The position numbers were made by a program, and so were the translations under genes. A stretch of 64,000 nucleotides of DNA from an uncultured Clostridia bacterium. Its GTDB lineage: Bacteria > Bacillota > Clostridia > Christensenellales > QALW01. A model generated the notes under the pieces. It saw only the letters and a program-made list of their open reading frames with translations, did not search any database and was not told the origin of the DNA. Shown here piece by piece: positions 35,905 to 44,033 of this stretch (positions are counted from its first letter, which is position 1; each line of letters starts with the position of its first letter). The DNA lies in the NCBI GenBank assembly GCA_934465535.1, contig CAKSKV010000003.1, forward strand, positions 62,001 to 126,000, in the 5' to 3' direction.

Positions 35905-36447
35905 ATGAAAAAATATATAGCAATTTTCGCAGCGGCAGCGCTTGCCCTTTCCCTTTCGGCATGCGCTGATAACGCCACCAAGGAACCCGCTTCCTCTGCC
36001 GCCTCTACCGCGCAGACAACCCAGCAGCCCACCGCCGAGGTCACAAAGGAGCCGTCCGCGCAGACCCCCGAGGCCACTCTGCCCGACGGTCAGACCAAAT
36101 CGCCCGACCATTTTCAGGATCTTGCAAGCCTTGACCTCATCCGCGATGTAACCGCAAAGAGCGCCTCCATGGTGGAATTCACCTACAAGTACGCTCCCGG
36201 CTACGAGGGCAAAAAAATAACCGGCTTTACCGTGCAGTCCGCCGCCATCTCCGGCGAGGACATGCAGTTTGATGTCAAGCTGCTTACAAACGATGAAGGC
36301 GTTGCCGCGGTAACGGTGCAGGGCGAATTTGAGGAGGATGAAATATATCCCTTCATCATAAATCTTACCGCCGCCTATGAGGACGGAAGCGAGTCCCCGA
36401 TAATCGATTTCTTCTCCTACGAAAGCGAAAGCTTCTCCGAGGAATAA
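35905..36447 (+). CDS. Predicted lipoprotein of unknown function
   Basis: A 180-residue exported protein with signal peptide and lipobox LSAC (Cys20). A Thr/Gln/Glu/Pro-rich spacer (about 22-65) is followed by a single C-terminal domain (about 75-178) with beta-strand character (MVEFTYKYAPGYEGKKITGF, VTVQGEFEEDEIYPF). I do not recognise the domain. AAGGAG precedes the ATG. It is monocistronic with its own terminator and divergent from the EamA remnant. Confidence 0.85.
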   Translation: MKKYIAIFAAAALALSLSACADNATKEPASSAASTAQTTQQPTAEVTKEPSAQTPEATLPDGQTKSPDHFQDLASLDLIRDVTAKSASMVEFTYKYAPGYEGKKITGFTVQSAAISGEDMQFDVKLLTNDEGVAAVTVQGEFEEDEIYPFIINLTAAYEDGSESPIIDFFSYESESFSEE

Positions 36448-36449
36448 GC

Positions 36450-36481
36450 AAAAAGCGCCGCAAAAACGCGGCGCTTTTTTC
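36450..36481 (+). terminator. Terminator after the lipoprotein gene
   Basis: AAGCGCCGC-AAAAAC-GCGGCGCTT stem (about 36453-36476) followed by TTTT, directly after the stop codon. Confidence 0.93.
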
Positions 36482-36582
36482 AAAAAAACTTCAAAAAATT
36501 TTTGCGCATTTTTTAACCGTTTTTTAGTGCTTTTTTAACGGTTTTTTACGGGTTTTTTCGCCTTTTTGCGCCTTTCTTTTTT
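36482..36582. other. Phased A/T-tracts upstream of the flavoprotein gene
   Basis: A-runs begin at 36482 and 36493. T-runs of five to six begin at 36509, 36520, 36531, 36542, 36553 and 36563, with a further one at 36577. The T-run spacings are 11, 11, 11, 11 and 10. Such helical phasing predicts strongly curved DNA. It fills the gap between a terminator and the flavoprotein gene and could be an upstream activating element. Confidence 0.75.
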
Positions 36583-36668
36583 CGGGCTTTGGCACACATG
36601 GCACAAAAAGGCGCGAAAACACGGCGCATAAGCCCGTCAATATGCACAAAACGAAAGGAAACAGAGTA

Positions 36669-37628
36669 ATGGATTATTCCGTAATCATAGTGGGAAGCGG
36701 CCCCGCAGGCCTCAGCGCCGCGCTTTATACGGCCCGGGCCGGCCTTTCCACCGCGGTTTTAAGCGCCTCCCCCGGCGCGCTTGCCCGCGCCGAAAAAATA
36801 GAAAACTACTTCGGCATATCAGGCAGCGGGCCGGAGCTGCTTAACCGAGGCCGCCGTCAGGCCGAGGCCGCAGGCGTCACCTTTATTGATGGCGAGGTTC
36901 TGTCTGTCGAGCCGGAAGCTCAGGGCTTCAGAACGGTTTACAGCGCGAAAACCCCCGCAGCAGCGGGCTTTTCGGCTGCGCCTAATGCAAACGGCACGCC
37001 CGCAGGCAGCGCCGAGAGCACCCCTAACGCAGGCTCCGAATGCGAAAAAGAGCTGCATTCCGGGGCGGTAATACTGACTACCGGGGCGCAGCGCCGGCAG
37101 CTGAATCTTAAAAACGCCGCCGCGCTTGAGGGCCGCGGAGTAAGCTATTGCGCCGTGTGCGACGCCTTTTTTTACCGCGGCGCCGATGTCGCGGTACTGG
37201 GCGCGGGGGAATATGCCCTGCACGAGCTGGAGGCGCTTCTGCCCGTTGTCGGCTCCTGCTGTCTTCTGACCGACGGCGAGCCCGTCCCCGCCGCGCTCCC
37301 GCCGGGGGTAAAATGCTTCACCTCCCCCCTTGTCTCCCTTTCGGGGCAAACGGAATTGCAGGGCGTTTTGCTTAAGGACGGCACGCATCTGGCTGTATCC
37401 GGGCTGTTTGTGGCCAAGGGAGTGGCCGGAGCGGCCGAGCTTGCCCGCCGTGCCGGCGCCGAGGCAGCACAGGGCAATATACTCATTAACGCCGAAGGAA
37501 TGACCTCTCTTCCCGGGCTTTTTGCCGCTGGGGACTGCACCGGCGGAGTGCTTCAGGTATCGGTGGCCGTGGGCGAAGGCGCCAAAGCCGCACTTAGCGC
37601 AATAAAATATCTCAAAAAGGCGCATTAA
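36669..37628 (+). CDS. Thioredoxin-reductase-like flavoprotein without NADPH motif
   Basis: A 319-residue FAD protein from the ATG at 36669 (AAAGGAA upstream). FAD-binding GSGPAG at 9-14, redox CAVC (Cys161, Cys164) in YCAVCDAFFYRG, and a C-terminal FAD motif GLFAAGDCTGGVLQVSVAVGEG. The second nucleotide site reads GAGEYALHE, and the HRR-x-x-FR stretch that binds NADPH in classic TrxR is absent. A low-complexity Ala/Gly/Ser/Asn insert lies at about 94-128. Clostridial ferredoxin-dependent TrxRs also lack NADPH motifs, so that type is possible. No thioredoxin gene is adjacent. Confidence 0.82.
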   Translation: MDYSVIIVGSGPAGLSAALYTARAGLSTAVLSASPGALARAEKIENYFGISGSGPELLNRGRRQAEAAGVTFIDGEVLSVEPEAQGFRTVYSAKTPAAAGFSAAPNANGTPAGSAESTPNAGSECEKELHSGAVILTTGAQRRQLNLKNAAALEGRGVSYCAVCDAFFYRGADVAVLGAGEYALHELEALLPVVGSCCLLTDGEPVPAALPPGVKCFTSPLVSLSGQTELQGVLLKDGTHLAVSGLFVAKGVAGAAELARRAGAEAAQGNILINAEGMTSLPGLFAAGDCTGGVLQVSVAVGEGAKAALSAIKYLKKAH

Positions 37629-37675
37629 ACGCAAAAAAAAGCCTTAAAACAGCCCTTTTACTGCCGCTTTAGGGC

Positions 37676-37711
37676 AAAAAACACCGTCAAAAGACGGCGT
37701 TTTTTGTTTTT
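37676..37711. terminator. Bidirectional terminator between converging genes
   Basis: CACCGTC-AAAA-GACGGCG (37682-37699) flanked by A6 on the left and T6 on the right; serves the flavoprotein gene and the converging zinc-ribbon gene. Confidence 0.88.
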
Positions 37712-37739
37712 ACCCTGTTTTGTTTTATCCGATTACGAA

Positions 37740-38204
37740 TTACTTAAGGAAGCCGAGGCTGCGGATGATAGCAGGCTCAACAGCCTTGCCCTGACACACC
37801 TGAACAAAGCAGATGATGGCAATAACCTCAAATACTATATACATAATAGCAGCTGCGATCGGAACGATAAAGGTGAACGCAAGAACCACCGCAACGATGG
37901 CCATAAGGGTGTTTACCACCAAGAGCTTGAGAGCCTGACGCATATGGAAGCGTACATAGGGCGAGTTGTTGCTTGCAAGCAGCTGAAGCACGATTCCCAG
38001 CCAGCCCATGATGTAGCCGAGCATAGCCAGAACCTTGTTGTCGGAGATATCCTGTTTGTCGAATTCAGCAGTGTGATCCCAAGGCTGAACCTGAGGAGCC
38101 GCCTGAGCAGGAGCCTGAGCGCCGCCGTTTACGGAGGCACCGCAAGCCGGGCAGAACTGAGCATTGTCTTCCATCTGTGCGCCGCACTTTGTGCAATGAG
38201 CCAT
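37740..38204 (-). CDS. Zinc-ribbon membrane protein
   Basis: A 154-residue protein from the ATG at 38202-38204 (GGGAGGAAAATATC before it). An N-terminal zinc ribbon, CTKCGAQMEDNAQFCPACGA, is followed by an Ala/Gln/Pro linker and a domain with three hydrophobic segments (about 60-80, 93-125, 128-145) resembling the DUF4870 type (NNSPYVRFHMRQALKL). The function is unknown; proteins of this kind are widespread in Firmicutes. It has its own strong promoter. Confidence 0.85.
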   Translation of the reverse strand: MAHCTKCGAQMEDNAQFCPACGASVNGGAQAPAQAAPQVQPWDHTAEFDKQDISDNKVLAMLGYIMGWLGIVLQLLASNNSPYVRFHMRQALKLLVVNTLMAIVAVVLAFTFIVPIAAAIMYIVFEVIAIICFVQVCQGKAVEPAIIRSLGFLK

Positions 38205-38289
38205 GATATTTTCCTCCCGAAATATAAAATATAAATGATAAATATACACCCGTCGCCGCTGTACAAAATACGCAGCGACTATTGATAAT

Positions 38290-38318
38290 ATACTATATTA
38301 TAAAGGTTCATCTGTCAA
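38290..38318 (-). promoter_or_regulatory. Sigma-A promoter of the zinc-ribbon membrane gene
   Basis: Minus strand TTGACA (38313-38318), 17-base spacer, TAGTAT (38290-38295). Confidence 0.8.
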
Positions 38319-38324
38319 GTATGC

Positions 38325-38358
38325 AATAAAAAAAACAGCGGAAAAACGCTGTTTTTAT
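38325..38358 (-). terminator. Terminator after the ASKHA ferredoxin gene
   Basis: Minus strand AAAACAGCG-TTTTTC-CGCTGTTTT (38332-38355) followed by TTTTATT, about 105 bases past the stop at 38463. Confidence 0.85.
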
Positions 38359-38462
38359 GTGTTTTTTGGCCAATAAACCGAAAAAACGCAAATATACAAA
38401 GCACCTGTAAGCCCAAGATACGGCATAGATTCACGCCGTGAAGCCTAAATACCGCGCGCCCC

Positions 38463-40025
38463 TTATTCCGACCTTGCAAAGCGTTCGCTTTCCTTTAGAA
38501 TACCGGAATAATCCGCCGTATTTTCAACATCGAACAAACGGGCATAGGTGCGCACATGCTCAGCCGTGGCGCGGGCGCGCGCCGAACGCAGCATAACCGT
38601 TGCGCCCTCTATTGCCGCGTTGCCTATGCCGTAGCATATCTTTTCGCAAAGCACGGGCAGCAGCCCCGTATTTACCGCAGTTTTTGGTGAGATCATACCG
38701 CCGAAGATGCCCCCGAGATATACCGCCGACATATCCGCAGGCTCTGTTATATCAAACTGCTCAAACATACAGTGCACCGCAGCCAGCACCGCCGCCTTTG
38801 CGCGCTGTATTTTGTATACATCCTCCTGCGTGATGTATATTTTGTGCTTGCGGTCTATGAAAAACACCTGCTCGCCCTTTACCGTTCCCAGCATACGCAG
38901 CTTGCTGGGGCGCAGCTCATCAGGGCGCAGCATACGGCCGGAAGCGTCTATTATGCCCACATCCAGCATAAGCTCCAGCGCCTCAAAAAGCGCACAGCCG
39001 CACAGGCCTATCGGCTCTTTGCCTTCCACGGTGCGATAGCAGACCTTGTATTTTTCCTTCCACAGCTTATATACGGCGCCCGGCCGAACCGGCACGCCGC
39101 AGGTTATGTTTCTGCCGTCAAAGATATCGCCCATGGGCACGGAGCAGGCAAGCAGCACGCTGCTGTTGCCCATAAGTATATTTACCTCGGCGCCGAAATT
39201 TATTAAAAGCACGGGCATAAGGCTTTTGTACATGCCGGTAACAAGCGCCGCCGCAACGGTGTCCGAGCCTATGGAGCCCGATATTGCGCCGCAAAGCTCC
39301 ACCGCCGCCCCCGGAGCCTTTGCAAGGGAGGCCTCTTTGCCGCTGAGCGCAAGATTATCACAGGTAAGCGGGTTTTGGGGAAGGCCGGAAATATCCACAC
39401 CGGCAAGCATATGCAGCATACAGGTGCTGCCCACCGCACAGATGCGCGAAATCGCCGTTACACCGTTTTTGAACATAAGCTCATCCGTAATGCTGTCAAG
39501 CTGCGAGGTGAGCACGGCGCGAAGCTTTGCCGCCCCGCCCTCCTTCCAGATACGGATACGGTTTTCGGCATCGCCCATGTCTGTTTGCGCGTTTGCCTGT
39601 GAAATGATATCCAGCTGTATATTTTTTGAAAGGTCCTGAAGGGAGGCCGTTATTACGGAGTCCCCTATGTCCATGGATATGCCGTAGCCGCGCTGTGCCG
39701 TTTCCGCATTTTTCTGTGCGGCCTCTCTTTTATCGGGCACCGTAATGGTGCAGTCGCCCTTTATATAACAGCAGCAGGCAAGGCGATACCCCTTGCTTAC
39801 AAGCTCATCCCCCAGCATCGAGCGCTCCTCAGCATTCATTTTGCTGAGCCGTCCCGCCGCCTTTACGGTGCATTTTCCGCAAAGCCCGCAGCCGCCGCAG
39901 GCAGTATCCCGGTGCTGCAAAAAGCCCCTGCGCAGCAGCAGGGCAAAAAGGGATTCATTATACGGGGCCGTGATGCTGACGGTTTCCTGTCCGCATTTGA
40001 CCGTAACGGCGCACTCTACCGACAT
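38463..40025 (-). CDS. RACo-like [2Fe-2S] ferredoxin / ASKHA ATPase (DUF4445)
   Basis: A 520-residue protein. Residues 1-95 are a plant-type [2Fe-2S] ferredoxin domain with C-x5-C-x2-C (TACGGCGLCGKCTV) and a later Cys (ACCCY). The rest is the C-terminal ASKHA domain of the DUF4445 family (SMDIGDSVITASLQ, LINFGAEVNILMG, YLGGIFGGMISPKTAVNTGLLP). Characterised members reactivate corrinoid proteins by ATP-driven reduction of cobalt. No corrinoid protein or methyltransferase gene lies nearby. AAGGAAAGGGG precedes the ATG. Confidence 0.88.
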   Translation of the reverse strand: MSVECAVTVKCGQETVSITAPYNESLFALLLRRGFLQHRDTACGGCGLCGKCTVKAAGRLSKMNAEERSMLGDELVSKGYRLACCCYIKGDCTITVPDKREAAQKNAETAQRGYGISMDIGDSVITASLQDLSKNIQLDIISQANAQTDMGDAENRIRIWKEGGAAKLRAVLTSQLDSITDELMFKNGVTAISRICAVGSTCMLHMLAGVDISGLPQNPLTCDNLALSGKEASLAKAPGAAVELCGAISGSIGSDTVAAALVTGMYKSLMPVLLINFGAEVNILMGNSSVLLACSVPMGDIFDGRNITCGVPVRPGAVYKLWKEKYKVCYRTVEGKEPIGLCGCALFEALELMLDVGIIDASGRMLRPDELRPSKLRMLGTVKGEQVFFIDRKHKIYITQEDVYKIQRAKAAVLAAVHCMFEQFDITEPADMSAVYLGGIFGGMISPKTAVNTGLLPVLCEKICYGIGNAAIEGATVMLRSARARATAEHVRTYARLFDVENTADYSGILKESERFARSE

Positions 40026-40107
40026 AAACGCAAACCCCTTTCCTTCCGCCTTTATCCGCTTTGCGCGAAAAATACGCTTTTAAGCGGCTTAAAACACATT
40101 AAAAAAC

Positions 40108-40238
40108 GGCGCACAGAGCGCCTGTATCCGGCTTTGCTGCGGCACATGAAGGAATCCGCTTAATGCTGCTTTCTTCCGAACCTGACATGATTCACAGCCC
40201 TCCATCGCACAGGACCCAATACAGGCGCACTATGCGCC
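40108..40238 (-). ncRNA. ffs: Signal recognition particle RNA, small bacterial type
   Basis: About 131 nt on the minus strand. The conserved loops of domain IV are present: TGTCAGGTTCGGAAGAAAGC and, on the other arm, CATGTGCCGCAG; between them lies AGCATTAAGCGG as in B. subtilis scRNA. The 5' end GGCGCATAGTGCGCCTGTAT pairs with the 3' end ATACAGGCGCTCTGTGCGCC to close the hairpin, followed by TTTTTT. There is no Alu domain. Two loop positions differ from the usual GGTCCGGAAGGAAGC. It binds Ffh for membrane targeting. Confidence 0.93.
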
Positions 40239-40246
40239 ACGGTTTT

Positions 40247-40275
40247 ATTATACACTCATCGCGCAATAAATGCAA
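40247..40275 (-). promoter_or_regulatory. Promoter of SRP RNA
   Basis: Minus strand TTGCAT (40270-40275), 17-base spacer, TATAAT (40247-40252); transcription would begin close to 40240, at the RNA 5' end. Confidence 0.88.
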
Positions 40276-40430
40276 CAGAAATCTTTTCAGAGCGTGAGGG
40301 TAAGATGCCCCTCATTGCGGCAAAATCGGCAAAACCCTTAAAAACGGCCTTAACGGGTTATGATTGTGCTATCTTGTGTTATTGAAGGCTATTCCTATCC
40401 GGCGCAATCAATGTTAAAATATTGCTGCGT

Positions 40431-40455
40431 TATAAGGGGGTTTTTATCCCTTATA
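40431..40455 (+). promoter_or_regulatory. Inverted repeat in the rhamnosidase leader
   Basis: A perfect 8-bp inverted repeat, TATAAGGG (40431-40438) and CCCTTATA (40448-40455), with a nine-base loop, lies about 70 bases before the rhamnosidase ATG. It could be an operator or an RNA hairpin. No clear -35/-10 pair was found for the gene. Confidence 0.45.
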
Positions 40456-40521
40456 TTGCCGTATTGCCGCAGTGCACAGCGGCATAACAAACATGATTTT
40501 TCTTTGAAAGGATAACACAAA

Positions 40522-43227
40522 ATGTCACAGCAGATAACTGCAACGCGCTTAAAATGCGAATATTTTGAAAATCCGCTGGGTATAGATGCTCAAAGCCCGC
40601 GTTTTTCCTTTGTTCCCCTTCAGGAGGGACGGAACCGCAGGCAAAGCGCCTATCGCATAGTAGTGGGCACAATGCACGATATAGTAGCCATAGGAGAGGG
40701 CGATATGTGGGATTCCGGCTTTGTACGCAGCAAGGCCTGTGCCAATATCGTCTATGACGGCGCGCCCCTGAAAAGCGGCACCCGCTATTATTTCAGCGTC
40801 CAGCTTAAGGACGCAAACGGCGAAAAGGGCCCGATAAGCGAGGTTTCCTGCTTTGAAACCGGACTGCTTCAGCCCGGAGACTGGCAGGGCTGCTTTATAG
40901 GCATGCCGGCTCAGGGCCCCGCACAGCTGCTGCGCCGTGAGTTTACGCTGAATAAACCCGTTGCGTGGGCCCGCGCATATGTTGCGGGGCTTGGCTATTA
41001 CGAGCTGCACATAAACGGCAGCCGCATAGGCGACCGCGTGATGGAGCCGGGCTTTACCGACTATACAAAGCGGGTGTTCTATTCGGTATACGATGTTACA
41101 AGCAGCCTTGTGCAGGGCGAAAACTGCATAGGCGCCTGCGTGGGCAGCGGCTGGTACAAGCATCCCAGCCTGCTTTTGCAGCTTAACATCCGCTACACCG
41201 ACGGCACCTGCACCTCGGTATACACGGAGCCGGGAAAATGGGATATGCTTATTGCCCCCATCACCTATACCAACATATATACCGGCGAAAACTACGATTA
41301 CCGCTTTGAGGCGGAGGGCTGGGACCGCGTATGCCCCGACCTTACGGAGCGCTTCCCCCGTGCGGGCTGGAGAGTATATGCCGCCTTCATGCCCAGCCCT
41401 GCGGGTGATGAGCACGAATCCTATAACGATGTATATCACAAAAGCTATATTGCGCTGGAGGCCGAGGCCCCCGGCGGACGCCTTGAGGCTCAGCCGATAG
41501 AGCCCATACGCATTGTACGCCGCATACACCCGGTTAAAATCGAAAATCCCAAGCCCGGCATATATGTGGCGGACTTCGGCGAAAATGTCGCCGGCTGGAC
41601 GCACATAAACGCGCAAACGGAAAAGGACACGCTGCTTGCGCTGCGCCATTCCGAGATCCTTTTTGAGGACGGCACCGTAAACCAGAGCTATCTTATAGCC
41701 GCCGAGCTTTACGGCAGCAGCGCACAGATGCAGAGCGACTATTTCCGTACCGCAGGCGGAAAATGCGAGCTGGAGCCGAAATTCACCTATCACGGCTTCC
41801 GCTATGTACAGATAGAGGGGCTAAGCTATGAGCCCAAGGCCGAGGATATCTGGGCATGCGTGGTACATTCCGATGTTGTGCAGCGCGGTTTCTTCCGCTG
41901 TTCAAATGAGATGATAAACCGGCTTCAGGACATTGTTCTGCGCACCGAGACCGACAATCTGCACTCCATACCCACCGACTGCCCTCAGCGCGATGAGCGC
42001 ATGGGCTGGCTGAACGATATGACCGTGCGCTATGAGGAGGCTATTTACAACTTTGACATGGTGCACATTTACGAAAAATGGGCGCAGGATATTTCCGATG
42101 CGCAGGAGCCGGTAAGCGGCGCCATTCCGGACACCGCGCCCCTTAAGCGCGGTCAGCGTCCCGCCGACCCCTGCACCGCTTCCTATCTTTTGGTTTCGGA
42201 CGGTCTGCTTGACCACTGCGGCGATATCCGCACGGTGGAGCGCCAGTATGAAAGCTATAAAAAATGGGTGGATTATCTGTACCGTCAGAGCATTGACGGA
42301 ATACTGACATACAGCTATTGGGGCGACTGGGCAGGCCCGACGGCATACAATTCAATACAGATGAACGGCGCAATAAGTGCAATAACACCAGGAGAGCTTG
42401 TAAGCACGGGCTACCTGTATTACAATCTGCGCCTTATGGAAAAATATGCGCGCCTTGTGCACCCAAGTGAGGCCGACGGCTTTGCCGCCCGTGCCGATAA
42501 GGTACGCGACGCCTTCAACCGTGAATTCTTCCGTCCCGAAACCGGCACATACGCCACCGGCTCACAGGCCTGCAATGTACTGCCGCTGTTTTTGGGAATA
42601 GTACCCCAAGGGCGCGAGGCCGATGTTGCAGCCGCCCTTAACGCCGATGTGGTAGCCAAGGATTATCATCTGTCCACCGGCAACCTCTGCACAAAATATG
42701 TGCCGGAGCAGCTTACGCGCTACGGCTATACCGACACCGCGTTTAAGCTTATAACCCAAACCACCTACCCAAGCTGGGGCTATATGCTTTCCATGGGCGC
42801 AACCACCGTGTGGGAGCGTTGGGAATACGCCACAAGCACGGGCATGAATTCGCACAACCACCCCATGTACGCCTCGATAAGCGCATATTTTTACAAGTAT
42901 CTTGCCGGCATAGCGGCTGCCCCCGCCTCGGGCTTTGACAGCCTTACGATATGCCCCTGTATGCCCTCCGGGCTGGAATGGGTATCGGCCGAGCTTGACA
43001 CCGTGCGCGGCAGAGTATCCAGCGCATGGAAACGGGAAAAGGGCACCGCAGTGTTTGACATTGAGATACCCGTGGGCGCCAAAGCCGAGCTGCTTTTGCC
43101 AAACGGGCTTATAACAGAGGGCGGAGAGGCGCCTGCGGACCGCGAGGGAATTACGCCTTTGGGCATAAAGGACGGAAAAGCCGCATTTATGCTGGGCTCG
43201 GGCAAATACAGCTTCCGTGTGGAATAA
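40522..43227 (+). CDS. Alpha-L-rhamnosidase, GH78
   Basis: A 901-residue GH78 enzyme that removes alpha-L-rhamnose from plant glycosides or rhamnans. N-terminal beta domains (ENPLGIDAQSPRFSF, LKSGTRYYFSV), the rhamnosidase_N region (ARAYVAGLGYYELHINGSRIGD), then the (alpha/alpha)6 barrel with the diagnostic TDCPQRDERMGWLNDM (catalytic acid region near 485-500) and a C-terminal beta domain. No signal peptide, so it is probably cytoplasmic and acts on imported oligosaccharides. AAAGGATAAC precedes the ATG. The class II aldolase 0.8 kb downstream could process the released sugar. Confidence 0.94.
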   Translation: MSQQITATRLKCEYFENPLGIDAQSPRFSFVPLQEGRNRRQSAYRIVVGTMHDIVAIGEGDMWDSGFVRSKACANIVYDGAPLKSGTRYYFSVQLKDANGEKGPISEVSCFETGLLQPGDWQGCFIGMPAQGPAQLLRREFTLNKPVAWARAYVAGLGYYELHINGSRIGDRVMEPGFTDYTKRVFYSVYDVTSSLVQGENCIGACVGSGWYKHPSLLLQLNIRYTDGTCTSVYTEPGKWDMLIAPITYTNIYTGENYDYRFEAEGWDRVCPDLTERFPRAGWRVYAAFMPSPAGDEHESYNDVYHKSYIALEAEAPGGRLEAQPIEPIRIVRRIHPVKIENPKPGIYVADFGENVAGWTHINAQTEKDTLLALRHSEILFEDGTVNQSYLIAAELYGSSAQMQSDYFRTAGGKCELEPKFTYHGFRYVQIEGLSYEPKAEDIWACVVHSDVVQRGFFRCSNEMINRLQDIVLRTETDNLHSIPTDCPQRDERMGWLNDMTVRYEEAIYNFDMVHIYEKWAQDISDAQEPVSGAIPDTAPLKRGQRPADPCTASYLLVSDGLLDHCGDIRTVERQYESYKKWVDYLYRQSIDGILTYSYWGDWAGPTAYNSIQMNGAISAITPGELVSTGYLYYNLRLMEKYARLVHPSEADGFAARADKVRDAFNREFFRPETGTYATGSQACNVLPLFLGIVPQGREADVAAALNADVVAKDYHLSTGNLCTKYVPEQLTRYGYTDTAFKLITQTTYPSWGYMLSMGATTVWERWEYATSTGMNSHNHPMYASISAYFYKYLAGIAAAPASGFDSLTICPCMPSGLEWVSAELDTVRGRVSSAWKREKGTAVFDIEIPVGAKAELLLPNGLITEGGEAPADREGITPLGIKDGKAAFMLGSGKYSFRVE

Positions 43228-43280
43228 CGGGTTTCCCCTATCGGCTTTAACCGGCCCGAATGACCGTAATAAAATGTACA

Positions 43281-43316
43281 AAAGGCTGCCGCGGGCGAAA
43301 CCGCGGCAGCCTTTTT
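43281..43316 (+). terminator. Terminator after the rhamnosidase gene
   Basis: AAAGGCTGCCGCGG-GCGAAA-CCGCGGCAGCCTTT (43281-43314), a 14-bp stem followed by TT. Confidence 0.93.
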
Positions 43317-43438
43317 GTAATGCGATCATGCAATCCGGCTTCATAAGCAGCAATGCGGCGCAGCCTTTAGTACAGACTGCACCGCATTTATACATTTGTC
43401 TTTACGCCATATTGCCGTCGGCCGCAGCCGCAAACGGC

Positions 43439-43711
43439 TTACTGCACGGAATCCTTAAGCGCCTTGCCGGCCTTGAAGGCAACGGTCTTGCTGGCCGGGA
43501 TATCCATCTTCGCCTTGGTGGAGGGGTTGACGGCGGTTCTGGCAGCGCGCTCCTTTACCTCAAAGGAGCCAAAGCCCATTATCTGCACCTTGTCGCCCTG
43601 TTTGAGAGCATCGCATATCAGGGAGATCATGCCGCTTACAGCCTTCTCGGCCTCCTTTTTGGTTATACCGTTCTGCTCCGCCAGAGCATTGATAAGATCC
43701 GCTTTATTCAT
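43439..43711 (-). CDS. DNA-binding protein HU
   Basis: A 90-residue HU with all family features: MNKADLINALAEQNGITKKEAEKAV, GFGSFEVKERAARTAVNPST, and KTVAFKAGKALKDSV. Dimers bend and compact DNA. GGAGGTATTTTTA precedes the ATG. It is monocistronic with a near-consensus promoter. Confidence 0.97.
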   Translation of the reverse strand: MNKADLINALAEQNGITKKEAEKAVSGMISLICDALKQGDKVQIMGFGSFEVKERAARTAVNPSTKAKMDIPASKTVAFKAGKALKDSVQ

Positions 43712-43772
43712 TAAAAATACCTCCGTTTTGTTTTAAGCCGTTAAAAAACAGCTTGTTTTCTCATTATTAACC

Positions 43773-43801
43773 ATTCTACACGAAAAGAGTGTGTATGTCA
43801 A
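43773..43801 (-). promoter_or_regulatory. Sigma-A promoter of the HU gene
   Basis: Minus strand TTGACA (43796-43801), 17-base spacer, TAGAAT (43773-43778). The rest of the 43712-44033 gap holds only the aldolase terminator. Confidence 0.87.
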
Positions 43802-43986
43802 CAGTGTTTTGGAGCATACGCATTATTCGCGTCATTTTTTGCCCTGAAACCGCCTGAAATGCAGCATTTTCGTACAGTTTCATGTCATTTTTTCTTCCGA
43901 CATGTCCGTTATATCCGTTTGCGGTTCGCCGCGCGCATCGGCGCAAGGGCCGCCGCGCCGCCCGCGAAGCGGCATACAGACAAGGT

Positions 43987-44012
43987 AAAGCCGCCCCGTA
44001 GGGACGGCTTTT
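43987..44012 (-). terminator. Terminator after the class II aldolase gene
   Basis: Minus strand AAAGCCG-TCCC-TAC-GGGG-CGGCTTT (43987-44011), about 22 bases past the stop. On the minus strand it is followed by ACCTTG rather than a T-run, so efficiency is uncertain. Confidence 0.65.
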
Positions 44013-44033
44013 AATGCTTTGTTTTTTTGTTTA

